Source of the DNA: Serinicoccus marinus DSM 15273
GTDB lineage: Bacteria; Actinomycetota; Actinomycetes; Actinomycetales; Dermatophilaceae
Length of the DNA stretch: 64,000 nucleotides
NCBI RefSeq assembly: GCF_008386315.1
Contig: NZ_CP043808.1
Coordinates: forward strand, 2,666,001-2,730,000
Direction: 5' to 3'
Shown here: piece after piece, positions 57,165 through 64,000 of the stretch
Layout of the letters: each line of letters starts with the position of its first letter
Position numbering within the stretch: position 1 is the first letter of the stretch
The notes under the pieces: generated by a model
Told to the model about the DNA's origin: nothing
Database searches by the model: none
Seen by the model: the letters and a program-made list of their open reading frames with translations, nothing else
Program-made: the position numbers and the translations under genes

Positions 57165-57300
57165 CAGTGCCTGCGGGGTGAGCTGTCGGGCTTCGGGCTG
57201 GAGTGCCCCTGGACCGGGTTGGCCGGTCCGTCGCCCCGAAGAGCCGCAGGGGCGGCTCCAGAGGTGGTTCCCCCGCTCCTGTCAAAGCGGTGTCGTACGT
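57165..57300 (-). ncRNA. c-di-AMP riboswitch (ydaO/yuaA type)
   Basis: On the minus strand the leader contains GACAGGAGCGGGGGAACCAC, a GC-rich stem, GGGGCGACGG, and GCCCGAAGCCCGACAGCTCA CCCCGCAGGC just before the RBS. These match the conserved blocks of actinobacterial ydaO riboswitches, which usually precede wall-hydrolase genes. Boundaries are approximate. The 57301-57662 stretch upstream shows only promoter-like sequence. Confidence 0.75.
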
Positions 57301-57662
57301 GCCACGGCCCCGATCGACGCGCGGACAGGACTAGGCAGTCGCGCTCGGGGGTCCCCCAGGGAGGAGGACTCTGCGAGGTTACACAGGGGGGCCGCCAAAT
57401 GTCACGATCAGGTAACGACCGCGTCAAGACCCTGCCAGCGACGAACGTCGCTGCCGCGTTCTGACCTGGGCATTTGCTGTACCTAGGGCTCGTTCGCTCA
57501 GTGAACCAGTGAGAGACCTCACACCGACAACTACCTCGAGGGGCCGAATCAAACATTCGATCGCCCTGCCCCGCACCGGGCAGTCAGACCTCGCTTGCTC
57601 CGGCGACCGGATCCGGTAACCACCCCACCAAACCCGCCCACGGCATCTCGTACTCTGGCAGG

Positions 57663-58139
57663 GTGCAGCCTCGCCCCGCCTCCGCCCCGGCGCCACGGCA
57701 GTCTGCACCGACCCGTTCCTGGTCACGAACACTCTTCATGCGCGTGCTGGCCCTTGTGGGGCTCCTGGTGACCCTTTCCTTCATGCGCGGTGTCGACGTC
57801 AGCGACCGATCGCCGACCCTGGCACCTGGCGCAGACGGACCACTCAGCGCGACCAGCCACACGCTCGCCCTCGGCGACCACGGTCAGGTCGACAGCCATG
57901 GCGGGCCATCACGAGCCCACCATCAGCAGGGCCACGGCACGGAGCACACGCACTGGGCGACGACCTGCCTCGCGGTCCTCTGCGCGGCGGCCGTGGTGGT
58001 CGCCCCTTTCCTGGCACGCCGGGGACATCCGCGCTGGACGCGGGGGCGCCCACCGCAGGCGCGCACGCCGGAGGTGCCACCCCTTCTTCCGCCCCACGGG
58101 GCGGTATCGATCCATCAGCTCTGCGTCATGAGGGTCTAG
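57663..58139 (+). CDS. DUF6153-like His-rich membrane protein
   Basis: 158 residues from GTG 57663. A -10-like TACTCT 7 bases upstream suggests a leaderless transcript. Two hydrophobic segments (MRVLALVGLLVTLSFMRGVD, WATTCLAVLCAAAVVVAPFL) flank a His-rich loop (GDHGQVDSHGGPSRAHHQQG, HGTEHTHW), a possible metal site. Next to DUF305 and copA, so a copper-related role is plausible but unproven. Confidence 0.65.
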   Translation: MQPRPASAPAPRQSAPTRSWSRTLFMRVLALVGLLVTLSFMRGVDVSDRSPTLAPGADGPLSATSHTLALGDHGQVDSHGGPSRAHHQQGHGTEHTHWATTCLAVLCAAAVVVAPFLARRGHPRWTRGRPPQARTPEVPPLLPPHGAVSIHQLCVMRV

Positions 58140-58211
58140 GAGGCCACGCGCCGGGACTCTCCCCGGCACCGTCCTACCTCGTGAACCACCTTCGACGAAA
58201 GCAGAGCAGCA

Positions 58212-58808
58212 GTGAACCGCACCACCCGAATGTTGAGCATGCCCGCCATGGCCCTCGCGGCCCTCTTCACCATCTCCGCGTGCACCACGGAGACCGCGCA
58301 GGACCCGTCCTCATCGGCCGCGTCCGAGGAGCACAACGACGCCGACGTCCAGTTCGCTACCGAGATGATCCCCCACCACCAACAGGCGGTCGAGATGTCC
58401 GACATGGCCCTGGAGCAAGGCGGCACCGAGGTCAGGGAGCTCGCCGAGCGGATCCAGGCGGCCCAGGCACCCGAGATCGAGACCATGACCGAGTGGCTGC
58501 AGGCCTGGGGCGAGGACGTGCCCGAGACGGACGGCCACGGCAGCATGGAAGGCATGGACCACTCGCAGATGGAGGGCATGATGTCGCCCGAGGACATGGA
58601 GGACCTGGGCGGCGCGCAGGGCTCCCAGTTCGACACCATGTGGCTGGAGATGATGATCGAGCACCACGACGGGGCCATCACCATGGCTCAGACCCAGGTC
58701 GCTGACGGCCTCGACCCCGAGGCCGTCGCACTGGCCGAGGACATCGCCGAGAGCCAGGAAGCAGAGATCGAGGAGATGGAGGCCCTCCTCCAGGGGTCGA
58801 ACGGCTGA
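58212..58808 (+). CDS. DUF305 lipoprotein
   Basis: 198 residues from GTG. Lipobox ISAC. Two ferritin-like halves carry ATEMIPHHQQAVEMSDMALE and LEMMIEHHDGAITMAQTQVA, the paired M(I)xHHxxA motifs of DUF305, joined by a Met/His-rich linker (GHGSMEGMDHSQMEGMM). Such proteins occur with copper resistance genes and the Met/His content suggests periplasmic copper binding. Confidence 0.93.
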   Translation: MNRTTRMLSMPAMALAALFTISACTTETAQDPSSSAASEEHNDADVQFATEMIPHHQQAVEMSDMALEQGGTEVRELAERIQAAQAPEIETMTEWLQAWGEDVPETDGHGSMEGMDHSQMEGMMSPEDMEDLGGAQGSQFDTMWLEMMIEHHDGAITMAQTQVADGLDPEAVALAEDIAESQEAEIEEMEALLQGSNG

Positions 58809-58821
58809 GCCCAGGCCCGTG

Positions 58822-58853
58822 CTGCTGCTGCCCGCTCTCGCGGGCAGCAGCAG
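58822..58853. terminator. Perfect 14-bp hairpin terminator
   Basis: Arms 58822-58835 and 58840-58853 with a TCTC loop, between the convergent DUF305 and copA stops. Confidence 0.75.
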
Positions 58854-58887
58854 GGCGGCAGGGCACGGACCACGTCGCGGAGCGCGG

Positions 58888-61202
58888 TCAGGCGGTTGCG
58901 CGTGCGGAGGTGTCGCTGGTGGGAGCAGTGTGGTCGTCGGCCTCGGCCTGGAAGGCTCGTAGCCTCAGGCTGTTGGAGACCACGAACACCGACGAGAGCG
59001 CCATCGCGGCGCCGGCCAGCATCGGGTTCAAGAGCCCGAACGCGGCCAGCGGGATCGCGGCGGTGTTGTAGGCGAAGGCCCAGAACAGGTTGGTCTTGAT
59101 CGTGCGCAGGGTGCGCCGCGCGAGCCGGATCGCGTCGGCGGCGGCGCGCAGGTCGCCGCGCACCAGGGTGATGTCGGCGGCCTCGATCGCGACGTCGGTG
59201 CCCGTGCCCATGGCCAGTCCGAGGTCGGCCTGGGCCAGGGCGGGGGCGTCGTTCACACCGTCACCGACCATCGCGACGACCTTGCCCTCGTCCTGGAGGC
59301 GGGCGACGACGTCGACCTTGTCCTTCGGCAGCACCTCGGCGATCACTTCGGTGATGCCGACCTCGGCGGCGACCTGCTCGGCCACGGCCTGGTTGTCCCC
59401 GGTCAGCAGCACCGGCGTCAAGCCCAGGTCTGTGAACTGACGGATGGCGTCGGCGGAGGTGGGCTTGATCTGGTCGGAGACCACCAGCACGCCACGTGCG
59501 GCGCCGTCCCAGCCGACCACGATGGCCGTCTTGCCCTCGGCCTCGGCAGCCTGCTTGGCGCTCTTGAGGTGCTCGTCGAGGTGCTGGGACCAGTCCGCCA
59601 GCAGCGACTCCCGACCGGCGAGCACGGCGCGGCCGTCGACGACGCCCTGCACCCCCTTGCCCTCGATGTTCTCGAATGACTCCGGGGCGGGCAGATCTCC
59701 GACCTCGGCGGTAGCGGCGGCGGCGATGGCCTGGGCGATGGGGTGCTCGGAGTAGTCCTCCAACCCGCCCGCCAGGCGCAGCAGCTCGGCCCGATCGGTA
59801 CCGGCGGCGGTGATCACGTCGGTCAGCATCATCTTGCCGGTGGTGACGGTGCCGGTCTTGTCCAGCACGATCGTGTCCACCCGCTTGGTGGACTCCAGCA
59901 CCTCGGGACCCTTGATGAGCACGCCCATCTGCGCGCCGCGGCCGGTGCCGACCAGCAGCGCGGTCGGCGTCGCGAGTCCGAGCGCGCAGGGGCACGCGAT
60001 GATCAGCACCGCCACGGCGGCGGTGAACCCGGCGGATACCGGGAAGCCGGCCCCGATCCAGGCGCCGAGGGAGGCGACGGCGATCGCGATCGCGATGGGC
60101 ACGAACACCCCGGACACCCGGTCGGCCAGGCGTTGGATCTCGGCCTTGCCGGACTGGGCGTCCTCTACGAGCTTGGCCATCTGCGCAAGCTGGGTGTCGG
60201 ACCCGACGCGGGTGGCGCGGACGACGAGGCGTCCGCCGGCGTTTACGGTCGCGCCGGTGACGTTGTCGCCTTCACCGACCTCGACCGGCACGGACTCGCC
60301 AGTGAGCATGGACGCGTCGATCGCGGAGCTGCCAAGGTGATGGTGCCGTCGGTGGCGATCTTCTCACCCGGTCGGACGACGAAGTGGTCCCCGACGCTCA
60401 GATCCTCGATGGAGATCCGCTCCTCCTTCCCGTCGCGGAGGACGGAGACCTCCTTCGCGCCGAGTTCGAGCAGCGCGCGTAGGGCTGCTCCGGCGCGGCG
60501 CTTGGAGCGCTTCTCGAAGTAGCGGCCCAGCAGGATGAAGGTGACCACTCCCGCGGCGACCTCCAGGTAGATGTGGCCGAGGCCGTCGGAGCGGGAGATG
60601 GTGAGCTCGAACGGGTGGACCACGCCGCGGTCGCCGGCGGTGCCGAAGAACAGCGCAATGATCGACCAGATCATCGCCGCGCTCGTGCCCACGGAGATGA
60701 GCGTGTCCATCGTCGCGGCGCCGTGCTTGAGGTTCATCCAGGCGGCCTTGTGGAACGGCCACCCTGCCCAGATCACCACGGGTGCGGCCAGGGCCAGGGA
60801 GGCGAAGCCCCAATAGTCGAACTGCAGTGCCGGGATCATCGCCATCGCGATCACCGGGATCGCGAGCACGGCTGAGCCGATGAGTCGCTGGCGCAGGGTG
60901 CGCAGCTCGGCGTCCTCACGGGACTCACCCTCGTTTTCATCGCCGGGCGCGGCGGCGCCCTTGGGGGTGGGGAGCTCGGCGGTGTAGCCGGTCTTCTCGA
61001 CTTCCGCGATCAGCAGCTGCGCGTCATAGCCTGCCGGGGCGGTGACGCTGGCCTTCTCGGTGGCGTAGTTCACGCTCGCGGTGATGCCGTCGAGCTTGTT
61101 CAGCTTCTTCTCGATCCGGTTCGCGCACGACGCGCAGGTCATGCCGCCGATCTGCAGTTCGACGCCGGCCAGGTTGGTGCCGGTGGATTGGTCAGTGCTC
61201 AT
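58888..61202 (-). CDS. copA: Copper-exporting P1B-type ATPase (one-base frameshift)
   Basis: About 771 codons from ATG 61202 (GGAGAGG upstream). HMA domain IGGMTCASCANRIEKKL, TGES in MLTGESVPVEV, the copper CPC in LIIACPCALGLATPTALLVG, phosphorylation loop LDKTGTVTTGKMM, SEHPIA and MVGDGVNDAPALAQAD. The frame breaks near 60334; one added base restores the SSAIDASMLTGES run. Probably intact in the organism. Pumps Cu(I) out of the cytoplasm. Confidence 0.93.
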
Positions 61203-61485
61203 GGTCCTCTCCTTCCTCGTGCTTGCCCTGCCCGTCGCCGGTGCTCGTCGAGCCGCCATCACTGCCGCCGCTGCTCGCGCCGCCGGTATCGATCACCAGC
61301 GGCGCGGTGTGCACCTGCCCGTCGACCTGGAAGTCCAGGAACAGCAGGTAGCGGCCAGGCGTGGGGGCGATGGCCTCGAACACGATGTCCGGTCCCGACG
61401 TCTGCCCGGCGGCAGGTGCGTCGCCGTGGGGGTGGACGTGCAGATAGGCCAAGTCCCCATCGCGTAGCGCGACCAGGTGCCCAAA
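61192..61485 (-). pseudogene. Metal-associated periplasmic protein, C-terminal fragment
   Basis: Retains HLVALRDGDLAYLHVHPHGD, IVFEAIAPTPGRYLLFLDFQ, VDGQVHTAPLVI and a His-rich tail (GKHEEGEDHEH). This is the C-terminal domain of a larger copper-locus protein of about 250-300 residues. Upstream of about 61485 the frame turns into unrelated DNA. Its stop overlaps copA by 11 bases, so it once led the copA operon. Confidence 0.72.
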
Positions 61486-61486
61486 C

Positions 61487-61938
61487 CATGACGTCGCGCG
61501 CCTCCAGCGCCTGATCGATGCCGCAACGCAGCGAGCGGACGAGCTTGACTGGATACACGTCGCCGGACCTGACATCGCCTCAGACCTGGAACGAGCCGTC
61601 ATCGGGTCGTTCGTCCAATGGGAGTGCGACGTCTACATCCCTGACACGGTGAAGGCACTACAGTCACAGGGGGGTCTGGCAGACGCCCTGGAAACCCTTG
61701 ACCGTCTCGCCCCGTTTGCCGAAGCTCTAGGCCTCGACACCGAGAGCGACATGCCGTCCAGTGGCCAACTTGACGCCTTCAGGTCCTTGAGCAAGAACAT
61801 CACTGTCCCGCTTGTGGTCGTAGGCGATGACTATGACGGCGACAGTGACTGGAAGGTGGCGGGGACGCTCAGGACAGAGTTCCTCGCCGACGCCGAGGCT
61901 TTGGACGGGCCCTCCATAGTTGTCGGAAAGGTCAGGAA
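61487..61938 (+). pseudogene. Hypothetical protein fragment (DUF6414-like), truncated at both ends
   Basis: An open frame without a proper start: RLIDAATQRADELDWIHVAG, IGSFVQWECDVYIPDTVKAL, NITVPLVVVGDDYDGDSDWK. It is cut on the left at the copper-gene junction and on the right by the IS3 end at 61939. The DUF6414 resemblance is weak. Confidence 0.45.
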
Positions 61939-61968
61939 TGAATCGCCCCGGGTTTCGTGGAGGCTCGG

Positions 61969-62230
61969 TTAGTTGGATCCGACCTCGGTGAGGACCGGGT
62001 TTGTACGGTAGTGCTCACTGGGCAGGGTTGCCCAGTGGTTGGTCTCGAACTCGACGGGTGGGACGAGTCCGATCTCGCCGTGAAGTCGTCGGTGGTTGAA
62101 CCAGTCGACGTACTCGGCGACCGCGACCTCGACGTCGACGACCGACTTCCAGCCGCCCTTCGGTCGCATGACGGGGTTGCGGATGCACTCGGCCTTGAAC
62201 AGCGAGTTGAGCGCCTCGGCCATCGCGTTG
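61969..62230 (-). pseudogene. IS3 transposase C-terminal fragment
   Basis: NAMAEALNSLFKAECIRNPV (catalytic Glu), EVAVAEYVDWFNHRRLHGEI, GLVPPVEFETNHWATLPSEH and a natural stop. The N-terminal part up to GSKGDSYD lies beyond the IS110 element, so the two pieces were one gene (GDSYD-NAMAEALN). Confidence 0.88.
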
Positions 62231-62255
62231 ATGCTCCTATAGATCGTCAAGTCGA

Positions 62256-63401
62256 TCAGGCGACCATCTCGAGTTCCTCGTCTCGGTTGTGGGCGGTGGT
62301 ATCGGGTGCTGGGAGGAGGCGGAAGAGTTCGCGTGCGAGGTAGCGCTTGAGGCAGCGGATGATCTCTCGTTTGGACAGGCCTTCGGCGGTGCGACGGGCC
62401 ACGTAGTCGATGGTTGGTTGGTGCCATCGCATGCGGACGATGATGACTCGGTAGAGCGCGGCGTTGGCCTGGCGGTTCCCGCCCCTGTAGAGGCGGTGTC
62501 TGTTGTTGGTCTTGCCGGACCCGGCGGGAATCGGGCACGCGCCGCACATCTTGGCGAACGCGGCCTCGGACTTGATCCGGTCCGTGTTGTCGCCGGCCGT
62601 GATCAGCATCTGGGCGGCGGTGTCGTAGCCGACACCGACGGCCTCGACGAGGCGCGGCGCGGCGGCTGCGGTGAGGGCCTTCAGCGAGGCGGCGTGGGCT
62701 TTGGCCTCCTCGTGCAGGCTCAGCCACCGCCTCGCCATCGAGGACAGCACGTGCCGCATCGCCGCGTCGGGCTCGGTGGGTAGGACGACTGTTGGTGCGC
62801 CGCGCCGCACCGGCGGTAGCGGGGTCGGGCCCTCCAAGGCGGCGCAGGCGAGGACGAGCTGGTGATCGGTCAGCTTCTCCAACTCGGTCCGCAACGCCTC
62901 GCTCCCGGTCGCCAGAGTCGCCTTGAGCGTGATCATCGCGGTCGTGCGCGCCTGAACGGCGCCGTCGTAGGCGATCTTGACCAACCTGATCGTCTCGACC
63001 TCGCCGTCAGCGGTCTTCGGTGTGGACAGGCCGTGCCCGGCCAGGAGTTGGCGTGCGGCGTGCTCGGCGTCGAGGGTGTCGTTCTTTCCCGCCAATCGCC
63101 GTTCCACGGCTCGCGCCGGGCGGGCGATTTCGTGGACCTCGTGGCCCTGGCGGCGTAGGTAGCGGGCCAGGCCGACACCGTAGGACCCGGTGCCCTCGAC
63201 ACCGAATGCGACCAGGCGACCCTCAGGGCCGATGAAGGCAACACAGAAGGCGACAAGCTCCTCGAAGCCGGCAAGGGTGGCGGGCACGACGAGGTCGCCG
63301 AGTCGGCCGCCCAGGCCGTCGATCGCGACGGCGACGTGGTTGTCCTTGTGTGTGTCGACGCCGACGATGACATCGTCGCGGCGAAGTTGCATGCTGGGCA
63401 T
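62256..63401 (-). CDS. IS110-family transposase (DEDD)
   Basis: 381 residues from MPSMQLRRDDVIVGVDTHKD, with a further ATG at 63392. RuvC-like acidic residues are visible in VGVDTHKDNH, FGVEGTGSYG and KNDTLDAEHAA. The C-terminal Transposase_20 domain has VEAVGVGYDTAAQMLITAGD and FAKMCGACPIPAGSGKTNNR. Intact. These recombinases are guided by a bridge RNA in characterised relatives. Confidence 0.94.
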   Translation of the reverse strand: MPSMQLRRDDVIVGVDTHKDNHVAVAIDGLGGRLGDLVVPATLAGFEELVAFCVAFIGPEGRLVAFGVEGTGSYGVGLARYLRRQGHEVHEIARPARAVERRLAGKNDTLDAEHAARQLLAGHGLSTPKTADGEVETIRLVKIAYDGAVQARTTAMITLKATLATGSEALRTELEKLTDHQLVLACAALEGPTPLPPVRRGAPTVVLPTEPDAAMRHVLSSMARRWLSLHEEAKAHAASLKALTAAAAPRLVEAVGVGYDTAAQMLITAGDNTDRIKSEAAFAKMCGACPIPAGSGKTNNRHRLYRGGNRQANAALYRVIIVRMRWHQPTIDYVARRTAEGLSKREIIRCLKRYLARELFRLLPAPDTTAHNRDEELEMVA

Positions 63402-63653
63402 CGGGCTATGGGTTCCTCTCTCGCATTCTCCGGGCGCGGTGTCCATGGCTCAGCTGGCCGGAGTGGGCGGACAGGACTGCGATGAGACCCTGGTCGAGTC
63501 AGGCTCCTATCAGGTCACTGCCCACCCGGCCAGCAGCCAGGTGCACGCCACCACCCAGGGCCGACACGTCAACGCAAGGGCACCCAGCGGGGCCGGTCGT
63601 AACAAGGGTCAGACCCCAGGCGGTGGCGCAGACACGATCCTCGCAGTCATACG
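63402..63653 (-). ncRNA. Noncoding end of IS110, candidate bridge RNA region
   Basis: About 250 bp between the element boundary and the transposase start, with no coding signal. In studied IS110 elements the bridge RNA is encoded in this position. Structure not derived here, so this is positional inference. Confidence 0.4.
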
Positions 63654-63705
63654 AGTCGCCCTTGGACCCGACCGAGGCGACGGCCTCGGCCTCGGAAGGT
63701 GTCAA
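63654..63705 (-). pseudogene. IS3 transposase fragment (upstream piece)
   Basis: About 17 codons, SEAEAVASVGSKGDSYD, matching the segment just before the catalytic Glu of IS3 OrfB. It adjoins the IS110 on one side and a different IS end on the other. Confidence 0.78.
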
Positions 63706-63725
63706 GGCGGGTGAGACAGTTTCCG

Positions 63726-64000
63726 TCAGGCGGTCTGTATGAGGGCCTCCTGTGAGGGTTGGTTGATCCACGCCGCGGTGGGCAGGTTCGGCGCTTGGGG
63801 TCGGCGGTGGCCGAAGCGTTCGGGGTGGGCGGCGTAGGCCGCGTCCAGGGTGGCCTGGCGTTGGGCGCGGACCTGGGTGGCGGTGCCGTAGTGGACGCTG
63901 GCGGGGGTGTGCAGCCCGATCCCGGAGTGGCGGTGCTCGTGGTTGTAGTAGGCGAAGAACTGCTCCGCGAACGCGCCGGCGTCGGCCAGCGACCCGAAAT
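63726..64000 (-). CDS. IS3-family transposase C-terminus (partial, runs off the right edge)
   Basis: FGSLADAGAFAEQFFAYYNH, EHRHSGIGLHTPASVHYGTA, AAYAAHPERFGHRRPQAPNL, WINQPSQEALIQTA and stop. This is the rve_3 C-terminal end of an integrase-core transposase, a third IS3-type element distinct from the other two. The catalytic region lies outside the window. GTGAGACAGTTTCC at 63710 is probably its end. Confidence 0.85.
   Translation of the reverse strand, partial: FGSLADAGAFAEQFFAYYNHEHRHSGIGLHTPASVHYGTATQVRAQRQATLDAAYAAHPERFGHRRPQAPNLPTAAWINQPSQEALIQTA

Larger units (their letters stand above)
62231..63653 (-). mobile_element. IS110-family element
   Basis: Inserted between the codons for GDSYD and NAMAEALN of an IS3 transposase. 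No terminal inverted repeats or target duplication are evident, as expected for IS110. It holds one transposase and about 200 bp of upstream noncoding end. Confidence 0.82.
61939..63705 (-). mobile_element. IS3-family element, split by IS110 and truncated
   Basis: The left end TGAATCGCCCCGGGTTTCGT is close to the inverted repeat of the complete IS3 at 43571. Transposase pieces lie at 61969-62230 and 63654-63705 on either side of an IS110 insertion. The distal end is cut near 63705 by another IS. Confidence 0.8.

Overview
This window is chromosomal DNA from a high-GC actinobacterium. It has dense genes, many GTG starts, frequent GTGA and ATGA start/stop overlaps, a WXG100 protein, DUF4031 and DUF3263 proteins, and a GroEL2 with CIRCE boxes. 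The overall look, including a recurring GGTATGCC/GGCATACC word, suggests Micrococcales and probably the Intrasporangiaceae/Ornithinimicrobium side. That placement is inference.

Layout. (1) 1-18.8 kb is ordinary core chromosome: a DUF4031 protein, WXG100, groEL with two tandem CIRCE operators, a metallo-beta-lactamase-fold hydrolase, UspA plus a sodium:solute symporter, fhs, ung plus an SGNH hydrolase, a molybdate cluster (HTH-Mop protein, modA, modB, modC), acyl-CoA dehydrogenase plus SDR, DoxX, small PH-domain membrane proteins and an esterase. A 62-bp tandem repeat sits at 15.8-16.0 kb. (2) 19-27 kb is a gene graveyard: an IS256-family remnant truncating a GH16-like glucanase, a PAP2 remnant, an intact manganese catalase, and a deletion-fused series (nucleotidyltransferase, PLP decarboxylase, sugar-binding protein, sugar permease). 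(3) 27.4-32.5 kb carries DUF2252, SelO, a VOC protein, an SDR and an OhrR-type regulator. (4) 32.6-46 kb is an integrative-element zone. Sites resembling the 3' half of tRNA-Thr(UGU) recur as direct repeats and bracket a NarL-type two-component system with an ABC exporter, then YefM-YoeB, a DUF2382 stress protein, a TetR regulon, YtxH/holin/DUF3618/YihY envelope proteins, and a ZIP transporter cleanly interrupted by an IS3 element. (5) 46-61.5 kb is a copper/energy locus. It has a BNR-repeat lipoprotein, a CopZ-like chaperone, an eight-gene complex I-like operon with A, H, J, K, L, M and N homologues but no recognisable iron-sulfur, NADH or quinone-reducing subunit, an NlpC/P60 hydrolase behind a c-di-AMP riboswitch, DUF305, and the P-type ATPase CopA. 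(6) 61.5-64 kb is nested IS3/IS110/IS3 DNA.

The most unusual system is the complex I-like membrane-arm operon (47745-56017). Its second gene encodes a NuoB/NuoD-like protein that lacks the cysteine cluster and carries a triplicated His-rich repeat. NuoH has lost its quinone-loop motif, and NuoM and NuoN have changed residues at the canonical TM5 glutamate. It looks like an ion-pumping arm put to a different use, possibly metal-related given its neighbours.

Caution: about a dozen otherwise well-conserved genes (symporter, modC, ABC ATPase, OhrR, NuoH, NuoM, CopA and others) are broken by indels, mostly one-base losses and often in G/C runs. Many of these are probably sequencing errors rather than true pseudogenes.
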